The position numbers were made by a program, and so were the translations under genes. This document shows, one piece after another, positions 5,727 to 6,862 of a DNA stretch of 6,862 bases; the first letter of the stretch is position 1; each line of letters begins with the position of its first letter. The notes under the pieces were generated by a model. The model was given only the letters and a program-made list of their open reading frames with translations, was not told the DNA's origin and searched no databases. The stretch comes from Acidobacteriaceae bacterium (lineage in GTDB: Bacteria > Acidobacteriota > Terriglobia > Terriglobales > Acidobacteriaceae): positions 1 to 6,862 of the forward strand of contig PMWR01000290.1 of the NCBI GenBank assembly GCA_003166055.1, in the 5' to 3' direction.

Positions 5727-6862
5727 ATGTCCAGTGAAACTTTACTTCCTCCCGGCGCCCGCAACCAAACCGACGTTTTCGCCGTCCACGGCGCCGACCC
5801 TGAGGTCCTCGCCTACGCCATGGCCAAGTACTCCCGCTCCGCCCTCTCCATGCGCGAGTCCCTCAACGAAATCAGCGCCCAGCGCGCCGAGCAGTTCCTC
5901 AACACTTTTTACTTCCAATACGGCCACCGCTCCATCGCCGACCTGGCCCACATCGCCTTCGCCGTCGAGCGGCTTTCCCTCCTCGCCGCCATCATCCTGG
6001 TTGACGAGCAGCGCTGGGACGGCCAGGAACGTTCCACACGCTATCAAAACTTCCTCAAATCCGGCTGGTACTTCCCCGATTTTGGATCGGACTCCGCTTC
6101 CGCCGATCTCTACGCCAAAACCGTCGGCAACCTCTTCGACACCTATCAACGCACCACCGCGGCTATCCTCGAAGTTCTGCGCCGCCGCGTCGCCTGCCCT
6201 CCGACCTTCAAGCCCGACGCCTACGAGCGCACACTCAAAGCCCGCGCCTTCGATGTAGCCCGTTATCTGCTCCCCCTGGCCACCAACACCTCGCTGGGCC
6301 AAATCGTCAACGCGCGCACTCTTGAAACCCAGGTCTCACGCCTGCTCTCCCACCCCGTCGCTGAGGTCCGCGACCTCGGCCTCAAGCTCCGCGAAGCCGC
6401 CACTGGCCCCGCCTGGCAGGTCAACGCCCAGGCCGCCGCCGCCTTCGTCCAGCAGCTCGACCCCACTCTCGCCGCCGAAGCAGCCCAGCTCTTCACCCGC
6501 GAAGTCCGCACCGCACCCACCCTGGTCAAATACGCCCAGCCCAACGACTACTTGCTGAAGACTAGCGCCGATCTAACCCAGGCCGCCGCTGAACTCCTCG
6601 CCAACCACCCCATAGCCGACGCTCCATTGGTAGACCTGGTCGAACGCACCGAGACTCTTGAAGTCGAGCTGGCCGCCACGCTGCTTTACTCCGCTGCCCA
6701 CCACTCCTACCGCCAGATTCGCGATCTCGTAGCCCAGCTGCCCCAAGCCCGCGTCGACGAAATCATCGAGCTCGGCCTGCGCCACCGTGGCCGCCACGAC
6801 GAAGCGCTTCGTGCCTTTCACTCCGGCGCAGCCCTGCGTTTCGACATCCTCATGGACATCGG
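5727..6862 (+). CDS. ThyX-like flavin-dependent thymidylate synthase homologue (3'-truncated, probably two-domain)
   Basis: ThyX makes dTMP from dUMP using FAD, NADPH and methylenetetrahydrofolate. The frame gives 378 complete codons and runs off the window. Residues about 18-225 follow the ThyX fold in order: GHRS (66-69), an AHIAFAVERLS helix (74-84), ERSTRYQNF (101-109) and LLPLATNT...VNARTL (181-198), where NAR matches the ThyX substrate-site arginine motif. The expected RHRxxS segment just before STRY is DEQRWD (93-98), so the usual flavin/dUMP signature is lost here. After a linker, residues about 263-378 seem to start a second ThyX-like domain (TLEVELAATLLYSAAHHSY, then RHDEALRAF and FDILMDI). 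Canonical ThyX has one domain of 200-250 residues, so this is a long variant. The start at 5727 fits the homology best but lacks a good ribosome site; in-frame ATGs at 5697 and 5673 are alternatives. Whether it makes dTMP is open, so no gene symbol is given. Confidence 0.85.
   Translation, partial: MSSETLLPPGARNQTDVFAVHGADPEVLAYAMAKYSRSALSMRESLNEISAQRAEQFLNTFYFQYGHRSIADLAHIAFAVERLSLLAAIILVDEQRWDGQERSTRYQNFLKSGWYFPDFGSDSASADLYAKTVGNLFDTYQRTTAAILEVLRRRVACPPTFKPDAYERTLKARAFDVARYLLPLATNTSLGQIVNARTLETQVSRLLSHPVAEVRDLGLKLREAATGPAWQVNAQAAAAFVQQLDPTLAAEAAQLFTREVRTAPTLVKYAQPNDYLLKTSADLTQAAAELLANHPIADAPLVDLVERTETLEVELAATLLYSAAHHSYRQIRDLVAQLPQARVDEIIELGLRHRGRHDEALRAFHSGAALRFDILMDI

Noticed and set aside
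5606..5764. N-terminal extension of the DUF2071 protein to 5764
   Set aside because: It would overlap the divergent ThyX-like start, exceeds family length, and a well-placed AGGG precedes the internal ATG at 5605.
5742..6302. A 186-codon Gly/Glu/Val-rich frame on the minus strand
   Set aside because: It is the antisense shadow of the ThyX-like gene, whose protein motifs are clear.

Overview
The window is a GC-rich, compact chromosomal segment. Its gene content, codon use and palindrome-rich intergenic spaces fit a soil-type Acidobacteriota (Terriglobia-like). That placement is an inference, resting mainly on a DUF4382 lipoprotein, a long ThyX-like protein of the tandem-domain kind, and the style of the intergenic repeats. 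I see no rRNA, tRNA, CRISPR array, transposase or phage gene.

Layout, left to right: (1) the last 67 codons of a PD40/TolB-type beta-propeller protein (+, ends at 204). (2) A convergent spacer with a strong 14-bp hairpin. (3) A c-di-GMP-type EAL-HDOD signalling protein (-, 398-1705). (4) A 152-bp element bounded by perfect 16-bp inverted repeats (1811-1962), whose end touches the stop codon of fabG. (5) fabG, 3-oxoacyl-ACP reductase (-, 1963-2712). (6) A spacer with two arrays of degenerate 7-bp repeats around an intrinsic terminator. (7) A DUF4382 lipoprotein (-, 2974-4389). (8) A 406-bp spacer without a convincing gene, ending in a third 7-bp array. (9) A DUF2071/YqjF-like protein (-, 4796-5605). 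(10) Divergent from it, the first 378 complete codons of a ThyX-like flavin-dependent thymidylate synthase homologue (+, from 5727), running off the window end.

The genes do not form one pathway. They are a signalling output protein, a fatty-acid synthesis enzyme, an envelope lipoprotein, an uncharacterised soluble protein and a nucleotide-metabolism homologue, mostly as single-gene units. The spacers separate the four minus-strand genes well enough that each is probably transcribed alone. The only obvious shared control region is the 121-bp divergent spacer between the DUF2071 gene and the ThyX-like gene.

The most interesting points are three. The ThyX-like protein has lost the flavin-binding RHR signature in its first domain but keeps other ThyX landmarks, and seems to begin a second ThyX-like domain at the window edge. 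The inverted-repeat element has the form of a MITE or a structured intergenic repeat. Heptanucleotide-periodic repeats recur just 3' of minus-strand genes, resembling the short tandemly repeated repetitive (STRR) sequences known from cyanobacteria. I do not see a complete new multi-gene system.
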